Shown here one piece after another: positions 9,107 through 18,378 of a DNA stretch of 64,000 bases. The DNA comes from Phycisphaeraceae bacterium (GTDB taxonomy: Bacteria > Planctomycetota > Phycisphaerae > Phycisphaerales > UBA1924): the NCBI GenBank assembly GCA_019636655.1, contig JAHBXB010000001.1:992001-1056000 (forward strand). Reading direction: 5' to 3'. The notes under the pieces were generated by a model. It did not search any database, was not told the DNA's origin, and was given only the letters and a program-made list of their open reading frames with translations. A program made the translations under genes and the position numbers. The stretch's first letter is position 1; each line of letters starts with the position of its first letter.

Positions 9107-11398
9107 ATGAGGACTCGTTCCATGTTGATCGCCGGCCTGGCGGTCTCGGCTTCTGCCGCGTACGTGAACGCTCAGCCGACGATCGACGGCATGCGGGATG
9201 GCATGTACGGCCCCGCGATCTGGTTCAACTCGGAAAACCCCACCCAGTTCGGTGACAACAACTACACGCCCCCGGCTCCCTGCTCGCCGACGAGCGGCGC
9301 CGGCGTGTCAACGGGTGTCGAAGTCAGCATCCCCCTGGCGAACATCGGAAACCCGAGCGAGGCGGCGATCCGCATCGCGGCGTTCATCAATGGCTCAAAC
9401 CACGACTTCATGGCCAACCAGGTCGTCGGCGGCATTCCCGCCCAGGCCAACCTGGGTGAACCGCGCAATGTGAACTTCCAGGCCCTGTCTCTGGGCGGCA
9501 ACCAATACGTCCCGGTAATCGTGGCTTCGACCGCCGCGGCGCCCCCCACGGTTGATGGGTCGATGGACGGTGCGTACGCGGCCGCGTACACCGCCGCGGG
9601 CCAATCGGCGTGGGTGCAGAACCTCGGAACCGGCTTCGGCAACGCCACGACCGGCACGATCGGCGCCTGCAACGGTTCCGAGATCGACGGGGCGTACGCC
9701 ATTGTCGCGGGACCGGTGAACGACCGCCGGCTCTACGTTTTCATCCCCGGCAACGTCGAGACCAACAACAACAAGCTCGAGATCTTCATCGATACCAACG
9801 GGTCGGGATCGGGCCAGAACCGCATCCTGAACACGAACGCCCCGATCGGCAACCCCAACGGCGGCGTGAACCGGATGGGCGGAGCGCCGGCCGCGAGCAA
9901 CGGCGTGCGGTTCGACGTCGGCTTTGCCCCGGACTACTGGCTGGGCATCGGCAACAACACGGCCCCGACCAACCCGATCTACGTCGACTGGGCCGAGCTG
10001 CTCACCGCCGGCAACGGCGCCGGCGGCTACGCGGGCGGCACAACCCACGGCGTCGGCACCCTGACCGGCGGAGATGGGATCCTGGGCATCGAGGCCACGA
10101 TCAACAACTCCAATGTCGGCGGCGTCGATGGCTGCCAGCCCTCCCCGGGTCAGAACGACTTTGCCAACGGCTCTGAGATCGACGCGATCTACGCCTACCG
10201 CGATTCCACCTACCTCTACCTCATGGTGACGGGCAACGTCCAGACCAACAACAACACCCTCAACCTCTTCTTCGATGTTCAGAAGGGCGGCCAGCAGCAA
10301 CTCCGCGGCTCGGCCAGCTCACCCCCGAACGTCGACATCGATTTCAACGGCCTGAACAACATGGGACAGCGCCAGGTGACCCAGCCGATCGACCCCGGCG
10401 CACCCGGCTGCGACGTGCCCGATCCGTGCAACAACGGGTGCCCCTGCGAAACCCTGTCCTATTCCGGAATGAAGTTCGACAACGGCTTCTCGGCCGACTA
10501 CTGGATCTCCGTCAAGAACAGCGGAAACCCCGTGATCCAGTACGCCAACGCCGCGTTCCTGCGGACCAACGGCCGGGCCGAGGACATCCTGTTCAACTCC
10601 CTCGACTACGGGTCCTACTTCTACGCCGCCAAGTCGTATATCAACCCGCTGAACTTCCCGGCGTCGTTCTATGACGTGCAGGCCGATCCGTTCGTCGATC
10701 CGGGCGCCACGCTCCCGAACCTGTACACCGATGCGGCTCCGCGCCTCATCTCGGCGAACCCCTACAACCCAGCCTCCGTGGCGGTGCCCGGCCTGATCCT
10801 GGCGACGATGAACAACTCCAACCTGGCGGGGGTGACCGACACCCTCGCAAGCCAGGCGCTCGCCACGGCTGTGACGACGGGCGTCGAGCTCCGCATCCGC
10901 CTCGACGAACTCGGCGCGACGCCGACCTCTGTCATCCGGCTGGCCGGCTTTGTCGCGAGCCAGGACTACACCTTTGGCTCCAACCAGGTCATCGGCGGTC
11001 TTCCCGCTGGGACCGGCAACCTCGGCACCACCTCGGCGATCGACTTCACGGCCATCGCCGGCAACCAGTTTGTGGTGATCAACCCGCCCGTGGTCGGCCC
11101 TGACTGCTTCACCAAGACCGCCACGAACGTCAACGGCCTGCCCCAGGCCGGCGGCGCCAACGGCACCGCCGACAGCACCGAGTGTGTCGGCGACTGGGAC
11201 CGCAACGGCACCGTCGAGCCCGCGGACATCGCCCAGTTCATCCAGTCCTGGTCCTTTGCGGTGGCCAACCCCGGCCTCCCCAACATCGCACGCCAGGCCG
11301 ACCTGGACTGCAATGGCGCTGTCGAGCCCTCCGACATCGCGGTGTTCATCCAGTACTGGGTTGGCGGGACCACGCCCGGCAACCTCGGCTGCCCATAA
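9107..11398 (+). CDS. Large secreted repeat protein with GC-type dockerin C-terminus
   Basis: 763 residues. ATG at 9107 is chosen because AAGGAG lies 8 bases upstream and a signal peptide (SAAYVNAQ cut) follows. The body holds two pairs of internal repeats: residues ~64-144 resemble ~588-661 (both with TGVE...NQV[IV]GG[IL]P), and ~191-235 resemble ~355-395 (both with GSEID and GNV[EQ]TNNN). The last ~70 residues are a dockerin-like module (GDWDRNGTVEPADIA, then DLDCNGAVEPSDIA), shared with the next gene. It is probably exported and attached at the surface. Molecular function is unknown; the repeats look like beta-sandwich DOMON-like or CBM9-like units, but this is a guess. Confidence 0.8.
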   Translation: MRTRSMLIAGLAVSASAAYVNAQPTIDGMRDGMYGPAIWFNSENPTQFGDNNYTPPAPCSPTSGAGVSTGVEVSIPLANIGNPSEAAIRIAAFINGSNHDFMANQVVGGIPAQANLGEPRNVNFQALSLGGNQYVPVIVASTAAAPPTVDGSMDGAYAAAYTAAGQSAWVQNLGTGFGNATTGTIGACNGSEIDGAYAIVAGPVNDRRLYVFIPGNVETNNNKLEIFIDTNGSGSGQNRILNTNAPIGNPNGGVNRMGGAPAASNGVRFDVGFAPDYWLGIGNNTAPTNPIYVDWAELLTAGNGAGGYAGGTTHGVGTLTGGDGILGIEATINNSNVGGVDGCQPSPGQNDFANGSEIDAIYAYRDSTYLYLMVTGNVQTNNNTLNLFFDVQKGGQQQLRGSASSPPNVDIDFNGLNNMGQRQVTQPIDPGAPGCDVPDPCNNGCPCETLSYSGMKFDNGFSADYWISVKNSGNPVIQYANAAFLRTNGRAEDILFNSLDYGSYFYAAKSYINPLNFPASFYDVQADPFVDPGATLPNLYTDAAPRLISANPYNPASVAVPGLILATMNNSNLAGVTDTLASQALATAVTTGVELRIRLDELGATPTSVIRLAGFVASQDYTFGSNQVIGGLPAGTGNLGTTSAIDFTAIAGNQFVVINPPVVGPDCFTKTATNVNGLPQAGGANGTADSTECVGDWDRNGTVEPADIAQFIQSWSFAVANPGLPNIARQADLDCNGAVEPSDIAVFIQYWVGGTTPGNLGCP

Positions 11399-11433
11399 GC
11401 CGAAACCCGGGGCCATATCGGCACGTACCGACC

Positions 11434-11470
11434 GACGCACGTCTGCCTCGCGCAGACGTGCGTCTTTTTT
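11434..11470 (+). terminator. Strong Rho-independent terminator
   Basis: Perfect 13-bp stem GACGCACGTCTGC/GCAGACGTGCGTC, 5-nt loop and TTTTTT directly after. It lies 35 bases past the stop of the large dockerin protein and separates it from the nuclease gene. Confidence 0.93.
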
Positions 11471-11553
11471 GGACCCAAGCGCCTTTGTGCATCGCACACT
11501 GCGTGGTACAGTCCGCCCGCCGCCAGAACCCGCCTGCCGATGGAGGAATCTCA

Positions 11554-12918
11554 TTGATCCGGTCCGTCATTCTCGTCGCGTCACTGTTCATCACAAGCAC
11601 CGGGTATGCCCAGTGGAATCCCCAGGCCGGACAGTGGGGCAAGACCGACTCCAACGACCTCCGCGTCATGACGTGGAACGTCCGTGATGCGATGTGCTCA
11701 TCCAACTTCAAGACTGAAGGGACCAACAACTGGACCGCGGTCGCCCGCATCATCGCGCAGATGAAGCCGGACGTCCTGCTGCTGCAGGAAACCGGTGACA
11801 ACAGCGGCAACGGCACCGGATCCGGAGTGGATTCCATCGGCAACCTCCAGGCCACCGCGGCCCTGCTGCTCCGTGGGGGGACGGACTCGTTTCGAGGCGG
11901 GGCGGTGACGGCGTACGTTCAGAAGTACGCGGCGGGCTACGACTTGCCCTACATCTATGTCAGTTCGTCCAACGACGGGTTCAATCGCAATGTCGTGCTC
12001 AGCCGCTATCCGTTCAAGGATCTCAACGGCGCCGGCGCTCCGGTGATCAGCGACTTTGGCGTCTCCGCCTCGGGGTACGCGCCCGGTGGCACCGGCGGAA
12101 TCCGCGGCTTCGCGTGCGCACAGATCACGCTCCCGCCCTTTGTCTACAAGGGGGACGTCGTGGTCGGCACGAGCCACCTCCGCAGCGGCTCGCAGAGCAG
12201 CGACCTTGCCGAGAGGCTCGTGGCGTCGCAGAACATCGCGTATTTCCTCGACTACTACTTCAATGGGGCTGGCACTGGCAACCCGAACCCGGCCGGGACC
12301 GTGAACATCCCCGGGCAGCCGGCCCGCATCCTGAACGCGTGGACCCCGATCATCTGGGGCGGTGACTGGAACGAGGATGAGCAGACCAACGGCCGCAAGG
12401 GGCCCGCGGAGTGGATGACCCAGGCCGCCGTCTTCGGCGGCACCGACGGCACCGACCGCGATCGGTCCGACAGCACCTACGACGACGCCCGCGATCCCTT
12501 TACCAACGGTCGCCAGACGTTCAACTCCGGTTCGAGCAAGTACGACTACATCGCCTGGCAGGACTCGATCGCGACGCTGCGGCGGGCCTCGGTGTTCTCC
12601 AGCGTCAACATGTTCGCCGCGGCCGCCACTCCGCCGGCGGCGTTTGCAGGCTGGTCCGGCAGCGTGCAGACGATCAGCGGGGTTGCTTCGGATCACCGAC
12701 CGGTTGTGGCCGACTTCGTCCTCCCGGCGGCGTGCCCGGGGGACTGGGATCGGAGCCGGACCGTCGATCCGGCGGACATCGCGGTGTATGTGAACGAGTG
12801 GTCGTCGAATCTGGTGAGCGGCGGGTTGTCCGCGGACCTGGACGGCGACGGCGCCGTCACACCGAGCGACTTGGCTGTTTTCGTCAACGCCTGGCTGGCG
12901 TCGCTGTCCGGCTGCTGA
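11554..12918 (+). CDS. Secreted endonuclease/exonuclease/phosphatase-family protein with GC-type dockerin tail
   Basis: 454 residues from a TTG start with TGGAGGAA just upstream; the frame is open further back but without a ribosome site, and the upstream terminator argues against a longer product. A signal peptide ends at GYAQ. Active-site motifs of the EEP fold appear in order: TWNVRD (~40), QETGD (~79), GGDWNED (~269) and SDHRP (~380). The last 60 residues form a dockerin-like pair (GDWDRSRTVDPADIA and DLDGDGAVTPSDLA). It likely cleaves phosphodiester or phosphoester bonds outside the cell, for example for DNA or lipid phosphate scavenging. Confidence 0.87.
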   Translation: MIRSVILVASLFITSTGYAQWNPQAGQWGKTDSNDLRVMTWNVRDAMCSSNFKTEGTNNWTAVARIIAQMKPDVLLLQETGDNSGNGTGSGVDSIGNLQATAALLLRGGTDSFRGGAVTAYVQKYAAGYDLPYIYVSSSNDGFNRNVVLSRYPFKDLNGAGAPVISDFGVSASGYAPGGTGGIRGFACAQITLPPFVYKGDVVVGTSHLRSGSQSSDLAERLVASQNIAYFLDYYFNGAGTGNPNPAGTVNIPGQPARILNAWTPIIWGGDWNEDEQTNGRKGPAEWMTQAAVFGGTDGTDRDRSDSTYDDARDPFTNGRQTFNSGSSKYDYIAWQDSIATLRRASVFSSVNMFAAAATPPAAFAGWSGSVQTISGVASDHRPVVADFVLPAACPGDWDRSRTVDPADIAVYVNEWSSNLVSGGLSADLDGDGAVTPSDLAVFVNAWLASLSGC

Positions 12919-12941
12919 ACTCGTCTGTGCGGCGACAGCGC

Positions 12942-13472
12942 CTATTCGTCAACGCCAGGCCGGCGAGCCCGTCGCATCTGCTCCTGCGTGCGGTCCAACT
13001 GCTTCTTGAGCAGCCGGAGCCTCAGGAGCGACCGCACCCGCGTCAGCAACTCGAGCCGATTGACCGGCTTGGTCAGGAAGTCGTCGGCGCCGGATTCAAC
13101 GGCCCGCTCCACGTCCCCGACCTCGTTGAGTGCCGTGACCATCACGACGGGAATGTCGCGGGTGGCGGGGTTGGACTTGACCTTCGTGCAGACCTGGAAG
13201 CCGCTCATGCGCGGCATCATGACGTCCAGCAGGATGATGTCGGGCTGGTCTCCCTCGATCGCCTGCATGGCCTCGACACCGTCGCGGGCGGTCCGAACTG
13301 GAAGGTCCAAGTCCTCCAAGTAGGCTTGGAGGAGCTCCAGATTCTGGGCGTTGTCGTCCACAACCAAAACCGAACCGGCCTCGGCCAGGGTCGGGTCCGG
13401 CATCGGCCGTTCCTCAGCCGTCGGAGCGGATCCGGGGGTCGGGGGCTGGGGTTGGGACTGTTGTGAACTCAT
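12942..13472 (-). CDS. Response regulator, receiver domain with short coiled-coil tail
   Basis: 176 residues from the ATG at 13472 (MSSQQSQP), preceded by GAGG. A Pro/Gln-rich 35-residue lead is followed by one receiver domain: acidic pair VVDDN, phospho-acceptor Asp in IILLDVMMPRMSG, Thr in VMVTAL and Lys in FLTKPVN. The C-terminus (LLRLRLLKKQLDRTQEQMRR) is a likely coiled coil with no DNA-binding or enzyme output. It resembles the receiver modules of PleD/RpfG-type regulators cut off before the output domain. No histidine kinase is nearby, so the partner is unknown. Confidence 0.88.
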   Translation of the reverse strand: MSSQQSQPQPPTPGSAPTAEERPMPDPTLAEAGSVLVVDDNAQNLELLQAYLEDLDLPVRTARDGVEAMQAIEGDQPDIILLDVMMPRMSGFQVCTKVKSNPATRDIPVVMVTALNEVGDVERAVESGADDFLTKPVNRLELLTRVRSLLRLRLLKKQLDRTQEQMRRARRPGVDE

Positions 13473-13644
13473 TTTCGCCTCGGGTCGGGGCAGCGGCCAA
13501 ACCGCTGAGTCTATGGGGGTGCCTCCAGCATCGCAACGCATACGCACATCTCCTGTACATCCTCGGGCGACGGCCGGCCAGAGCGGTGCCTCATGGTGGC
13601 TATAGTTGGCCAGCCGAAGCCATGTGGAGAAGCCACAAGGAGTT

Positions 13645-14124
13645 ATGGCAAAGTCCTCGCCACATCGAAGTACTTGGGAAGATCGCTTCCGCGCCCCGGC
13701 GCCGAGCGAGCTGCGCGGGCATTACAGAAACAAGACCCTGTGCGGCATCGCCGAATCCGTTCAGCAGGCGCTCTCACGGCTCGCCAATGTCGATGAGCGG
13801 CTCTGCTGGGAGGGTCTGCCGTGGCGCTGGACGTGGGTCTACTCGCTTCGAGGGCTGGACCAGTCGTTGGCATACCTGATCCCCGATCCGGACCGTCCAC
13901 AACTCGCGGTACCGATCCCCGCGTCGCTGGTCGACCGTCTGGGGATCGCCCAGATGCGGCGCACGGTTCGCGACGTGATGAGCCATGCGCGGCTGGTGGG
14001 CGGCATCTATTGGCCGTCCTGGGACCTCCTGACGAAAGTCGATGCCGAGGAAGTCATCGAGATCGTGGTGAAGCGCCACCGGCTTGCCGTGTCCAGCAGT
14101 GCGGAGTTGGTGCCGTCGCGGTAA
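13645..14124 (+). CDS. Hypothetical protein, unrecognised family
   Basis: 159 residues. The ATG at 13645 has AAGGAG just upstream; earlier in-frame starts lack one. No signal peptide or membrane segment. It is rich in Trp (WEGLPWRWTW near the middle, then YWPSWDLL), Arg and Leu, with a predicted alpha/beta layout. The shape recalls small cytosolic DUF3788-like proteins, but I cannot assign it. It stands between the divergent response regulator and the plus-strand dacB gene. Confidence 0.65.
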   Translation: MAKSSPHRSTWEDRFRAPAPSELRGHYRNKTLCGIAESVQQALSRLANVDERLCWEGLPWRWTWVYSLRGLDQSLAYLIPDPDRPQLAVPIPASLVDRLGIAQMRRTVRDVMSHARLVGGIYWPSWDLLTKVDAEEVIEIVVKRHRLAVSSSAELVPSR

Positions 14125-14294
14125 CCGGTTCGGCCCGAATCCGGCGTCGGAAACCAAAGACAGCCCCGCCGCCCGGCCGATGTTGACGGTCTCACCCGGC
14201 CGCGCTCTCGCGTAGTCTGGTTGCAACGATGACTCCAGTGCCCAACAGCGCGCCGGGCCACAGCGGCGAGCTCCTGTCCACCGATGGAGGCGTG

Positions 14295-15869
14295 ATGCGT
14301 CAGCGAGAGATCACCCGGCGGTTTGTGCTGGTTCTGGCGGTGCTCGTGGCGATTGCGCCGCTGCTGACCCCGGCGGCCTCGGCGCAGGTCCTCAATCGTC
14401 AGTTGCGCGACGCGCTGGAGAGCGCCAAGCTCGGCTCGGCCAAGGTCGGGATCAGTATCGTCGAGACCTCCGACGGGAAGCCGCTCGGAGCGCTCCGCGA
14501 CAACGCCGGGCCGGCCGATCTGTTCATCCCCGCTTCGAACATGAAACTGATGACCTCCGGGGCCGCGGTGCTCGTGCTGGGCGCCGACTACGAGTTCCGT
14601 ACTCGGGTGTACAAATCGGGCGACAGGCTCGTGATCGAGGGGGCGGGAGATCCGGCGTTCGGCGATGCCGAGCTGCTCGGCCGATCCCAGATGGGCGTGG
14701 ACGACTTCATCAATCGGCTGGTCAAGGCCGTGCTTGATGCGAGAACACCGTCGGGCGAGATGCTGAACGCGACGTTCAGCGAGGTGATCGCGGACGACCG
14801 CGTCTTCGATCGTGAGTACGTCCACCCTTCGTGGCCCGCCGACCAGCGCTCCGAGTGGTACTGCGCCGAGGTGAGCGGCCTGGTGCTCAACACCAACGTG
14901 CTGCAGATCTGGGCCAGCCCCGGGCGTGACGAGCGGGATGCCCCGTCGCTGAGGTGGGAGCCCAACGGCGGCGGCATCGAGGTCGAGAACCGGGCCCGCA
15001 CCGTCCGGCGCGACGACGCGGGCGCTTCGATCGCGTTCATCAGGAACCCATCCACGAACCGTTTCGTCGCGCGGGGGTCGATCCGCCGCGCGTTCGACGA
15101 GCCTGTGCGTGTCTGCATGCACGAGAGTGATGGCGCGCTGGCGAGCATCATCGCCGAGCGGCTCACGCTCGCGGGACGCGGAACCGGAGGACGGCCGATC
15201 ACCGGGCGGCTCGCCCATCTCGACGAATCGCTGGGCGAACCCGGCCAGGTGCTCGTAGTCGTCAAGACGCCGATGCAGACGGTCCTCGAACGTTGCAACG
15301 GCGACTCGCACAACCTGTACGCCGAGTGCTTGCTGAAGAAGACCGGGAACGCGGTCTCCGGTCAGCCCGGTTCGTGGGCGAACGGCGCGGCCGTGCTGCG
15401 CATGCAACTCAGGGAGCTCGTCGGCCCAACCGCCGCGGCCCAGGTCCAGGTGGCGGACGGCTCGGGCCTCAGCCGCGGCAACCAGATCACCCCGGAGATG
15501 ATGACCTCGTGGCTCGCCGCGTTGCAGCGAGACCGGCGTGCGGGCGATGCGTTCGTAAACTCGATCCCGCTGGCCGGCGTCGAGGGGAACATGGTCCGCC
15601 GGTTCAAGGGCAAGGCGCTCAAGAATGAGGTCCGCTGCAAGAGCGGGTACATCAACGGTGTGCGGACGCTCTCGGGGTATGTCACGCAGCCCGAGTCGGG
15701 CCGCCGGGTCGCCTTCAGCATCCTGGTCAACGAGATTCCCGGGAACGTGTCGGGGGCCCGGGTGAAGGCGTTCCACGAAGACGTCGTGCTGATCATTGAT
15801 TCCTGGCTGGGCAGCGGAACGACGCCCTCGAATCGAACGGCGATGGAGAGGGAGGCGGTTGGGGGCTAA
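14295..15869 (+). CDS. dacB: D-alanyl-D-alanine carboxypeptidase/endopeptidase (PBP4 family)
   Basis: 524 residues from the ATG at 14295, placed 4 bases after GGAGG; a GTG one codon earlier is possible. A signal peptide of 31 residues ends at ASAQ. The three penicillin-binding motifs are visible: SNMK (residue 81), SHN in GDSHNLYAE, and a KSG triad (CKSGYINGVRTLSGY) where most relatives have KTG. The large insert between motifs one and two is typical of the S13/PBP4 class. It trims or opens peptidoglycan cross-links in the periplasm. Confidence 0.9.
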   Translation: MRQREITRRFVLVLAVLVAIAPLLTPAASAQVLNRQLRDALESAKLGSAKVGISIVETSDGKPLGALRDNAGPADLFIPASNMKLMTSGAAVLVLGADYEFRTRVYKSGDRLVIEGAGDPAFGDAELLGRSQMGVDDFINRLVKAVLDARTPSGEMLNATFSEVIADDRVFDREYVHPSWPADQRSEWYCAEVSGLVLNTNVLQIWASPGRDERDAPSLRWEPNGGGIEVENRARTVRRDDAGASIAFIRNPSTNRFVARGSIRRAFDEPVRVCMHESDGALASIIAERLTLAGRGTGGRPITGRLAHLDESLGEPGQVLVVVKTPMQTVLERCNGDSHNLYAECLLKKTGNAVSGQPGSWANGAAVLRMQLRELVGPTAAAQVQVADGSGLSRGNQITPEMMTSWLAALQRDRRAGDAFVNSIPLAGVEGNMVRRFKGKALKNEVRCKSGYINGVRTLSGYVTQPESGRRVAFSILVNEIPGNVSGARVKAFHEDVVLIIDSWLGSGTTPSNRTAMEREAVGG

Positions 15870-15910
15870 CCGACTGGACAGGCTCGGCCTGCCGACACGC
15901 AGCCACGCTG

Positions 15911-17662
15911 TTACAACCCGAACTCCCCCCACCGCTGGGTCACCCGCGCCTTGATCGACTCGGCCATGGCGATAATCGGCGGCCACGAGCGAACGGCGTG
16001 GCCTCCCGCCTCCTCGCCGACGATCTTGCGCGTCGCATCGAACCCGATCTTGTGCCCCGCGCCAAGTCGCGGGGCGGCGTGATCCAGAATGTCCAACGGG
16101 CCGTTGACAATCTCGATATCCCGCCCCGGGTCCACGTTTGCGGCAAGGTGAAACAGGACCGCGTCCTGATCATGCACGTCCACATCGTCGTCGACGACGA
16201 CGATCATCTTTGTCCACGACATCTGGCCGGCGCCCCAGATCGCGTGCATCACGCGCCGGGCGTGCAGCGGGTATTCCTTGCGGATCTTGATGAACGCGCA
16301 CGAGTGGAAGACGCCGAACATCGGCAGGTCGTAGTCGATGATGTCCGGGACGATCGTCCTGAGCAGCGGCAGGAAGAGTCGCTCGGTAGCCTTCCCCATG
16401 AAGTAGTCTTCCTGCGGCGGCAGGCCGACGATTGTCGTCGGATAGATGGGGTCTTTGCGGTGCGTGATCGCGGTCACGCGGAGGATCGGGTACCGGTCCG
16501 GCAGGGAGTAGAAGCCGGTGTGGTCGCCAAAGGGGCCCTCGAAGACGGCGCCAGGACCCAGGGCCTGCGTCGCGCCGTCGGCGCTCCGCACCCGGGGATC
16601 GAAGCCAACCGGTCCCGCCTCATGCGACACATACCCCTCGATGACGATCTCGCTGTTGGCCGGGACCTCCAGCGGAACCGTCCGGCACGGAACCAGAGGA
16701 ATGGACCCGCGGTTGAGGAAGCCCGCCAGTAGCAACTCGCTGATGCCCGGCGGCATCGGTGCTGTCGCCGCGTAAGGAAGAACCGACTCGCCGCCGAGGG
16801 CGATGGCCACGGGCATCGGCTCGCCCTTGGCCTTCCACGATCGCCAGTGCCGCGCCCCATCGTGGTGCATGTGCCAGTGCATCGCCATCGTCTCGCGGCC
16901 GAGCAACTGGACACGGTACATGCCGATGTTGCGGCTGGCCGGAGCGGGATTGCCGACATCCTCGGCGTGGATGGTGTGGACTCCACCGAGCGTGATGTAG
17001 CGGCCTCGACCGGTGCGGTCCCATTCTGGGCCGGACTCGACGCCGGGGATACCGCTGTTGACGCCCGGCGGGTACCCAAGGGAGGCCAGATCCCCATCGA
17101 GCGGCCAGCACCTCAGCAGCGGAAGGCGGAACAGGTCGACCCCCCCACCCTTCGAGCCGTCGCCGGCTCCGTCGGCCGTGTGAACGACTTCCTGGCAGAT
17201 TCCCGACCGGACCTTCCGCGGCGGCAACTTGGCGAGTTCGAGCAGTTCCGGGATCTTCTGGAGCTTGGCGAGGAGGGTGGGCGGCGGCTCGGGCTTGACG
17301 ATTCTGCCGAGCCGTTCCGCGAGCGCCTCGAGGCCGCCAGGGGTGTGGCCGGCGGGAGCGCCGCGCCCCGGCTCGTTGCAACCCAGGGCCATCTCCATCC
17401 GGCGGTAGGAGCCGAACTGGTTGATCAACACCGGCATTTCCGAGCCGTCGACGTTTTCAAACAGCAGGGCTGATCCACCCAGGGAGTGGAACCGACGATC
17501 GGTCTGGATCGTCGATGCCGAGGGCGGGCCCGCGGCTGGAGATTTGCTCACCCGATCCGTGATCTCGGCGATCTCCAGGATCGGCGACACCCGTGCCGAG
17601 ATCCGCTTCAGTTCGCCCGCTGCGGCGAGCGCGCCGACAAAGTCCCGTGTAGTCTCGTACAT
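15911..17662 (-). CDS. ubiD: UbiD-family prenylated-FMN-dependent decarboxylase
   Basis: 583 residues from MYETTRDF at 17662, which matches the usual family start (short lead, then LKRI). Diagnostic segments: NIGMYRVQ, MHWHMHHDG, EGPFGDHTGFYS and the acidic run VVVDDDVDVHD. Family members decarboxylate aromatic or unsaturated acids, most often in ubiquinone or menaquinone synthesis, and need prenyl-FMN from a UbiX partner, which is not in this window. There is no good ribosome site before 17662; an ATG at 17701 in the same frame (MLFAAG) would overlap the divergent methyltransferase gene and is the alternative start. Confidence 0.88.
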   Translation of the reverse strand: MYETTRDFVGALAAAGELKRISARVSPILEIAEITDRVSKSPAAGPPSASTIQTDRRFHSLGGSALLFENVDGSEMPVLINQFGSYRRMEMALGCNEPGRGAPAGHTPGGLEALAERLGRIVKPEPPPTLLAKLQKIPELLELAKLPPRKVRSGICQEVVHTADGAGDGSKGGGVDLFRLPLLRCWPLDGDLASLGYPPGVNSGIPGVESGPEWDRTGRGRYITLGGVHTIHAEDVGNPAPASRNIGMYRVQLLGRETMAMHWHMHHDGARHWRSWKAKGEPMPVAIALGGESVLPYAATAPMPPGISELLLAGFLNRGSIPLVPCRTVPLEVPANSEIVIEGYVSHEAGPVGFDPRVRSADGATQALGPGAVFEGPFGDHTGFYSLPDRYPILRVTAITHRKDPIYPTTIVGLPPQEDYFMGKATERLFLPLLRTIVPDIIDYDLPMFGVFHSCAFIKIRKEYPLHARRVMHAIWGAGQMSWTKMIVVVDDDVDVHDQDAVLFHLAANVDPGRDIEIVNGPLDILDHAAPRLGAGHKIGFDATRKIVGEEAGGHAVRSWPPIIAMAESIKARVTQRWGEFGL

Positions 17663-17674
17663 TGGGGGGAGCGT

Positions 17675-18358
17675 ATGCGAAACTCCGGCAGCGAACAGCA
17701 TGATCCCGCCGCGGCGGCGCCGACCGGCCCGGACTGGCCGGCGTACTTCGATGCCGTCGCAGGGCTCGGTCCGCGCGAGACACTTCTCCAGGCGCTCGAC
17801 CGGTTCGACCGGGAGGGACGCGGCGGGCTGGTCGGCGTGGATCTCGGCGCGGGGTCCGGACGGGACACCATCGAGATGCTCCGCCGCGGATGGATGGTGA
17901 CCGCGGTTGATTCCTGCGAGGACGGGCTGCGCCGGCTCCGGGAGGGCGTTCCGCCCGAGTTCCTGGGCCGCCTGTGGACAGTCGCGGAAAGGTACGAGAC
18001 CGCGGCCTGGCCCGCGGCCGACCTCATAAACGCTTCGTTCTCGATCCCCCACTGCGAAGAGGGCGCGTTCCCCGGGCTCTGGCGGCGGATCGTCGAGTCC
18101 CTCCGCCCGAGCGGGCGGTTCTGCGGGCAGCTCTTTGGAGTCCGCGACGGGCTGGCCGTGGGTACAACGGAGTCAACCGAGCCGATCGGCCCGTCGGGGT
18201 GGCGGGGAGGACGGCAGTTCCACACGCGGGAGCAGGTGGAGGCCTTGCTGGAGGGATTCGACGCAGAGTTTCTTGACGAAGTTGAGCGGCCGGGAAAGAA
18301 CGCGTTTGGAGAACCCAAGGATTGGCATGTGTTCCATATCGTTGCGAGGAAGCGATAG
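17675..18358 (+). CDS. Class I SAM-dependent methyltransferase (TehB-like)
   Basis: 227 residues, ATG at 17675 with GGGGGGAG directly upstream. The SAM-binding motif VDLGAGSGRDTIEMLRRG lies near residue 50, followed by VTAVDS as the second acidic contact. The central part (ADLINASFSIPHC) and C-terminal FGEPKDWHVFHIVARK agree with small-molecule methyltransferases of the TehB group. The substrate is unknown. Its start codon is only 12 bases from that of the divergent ubiD gene. Confidence 0.8.
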   Translation: MRNSGSEQHDPAAAAPTGPDWPAYFDAVAGLGPRETLLQALDRFDREGRGGLVGVDLGAGSGRDTIEMLRRGWMVTAVDSCEDGLRRLREGVPPEFLGRLWTVAERYETAAWPAADLINASFSIPHCEEGAFPGLWRRIVESLRPSGRFCGQLFGVRDGLAVGTTESTEPIGPSGWRGGRQFHTREQVEALLEGFDAEFLDEVERPGKNAFGEPKDWHVFHIVARKR

Positions 18359-18378
18359 GTCACAGCCACGGATCAGCC

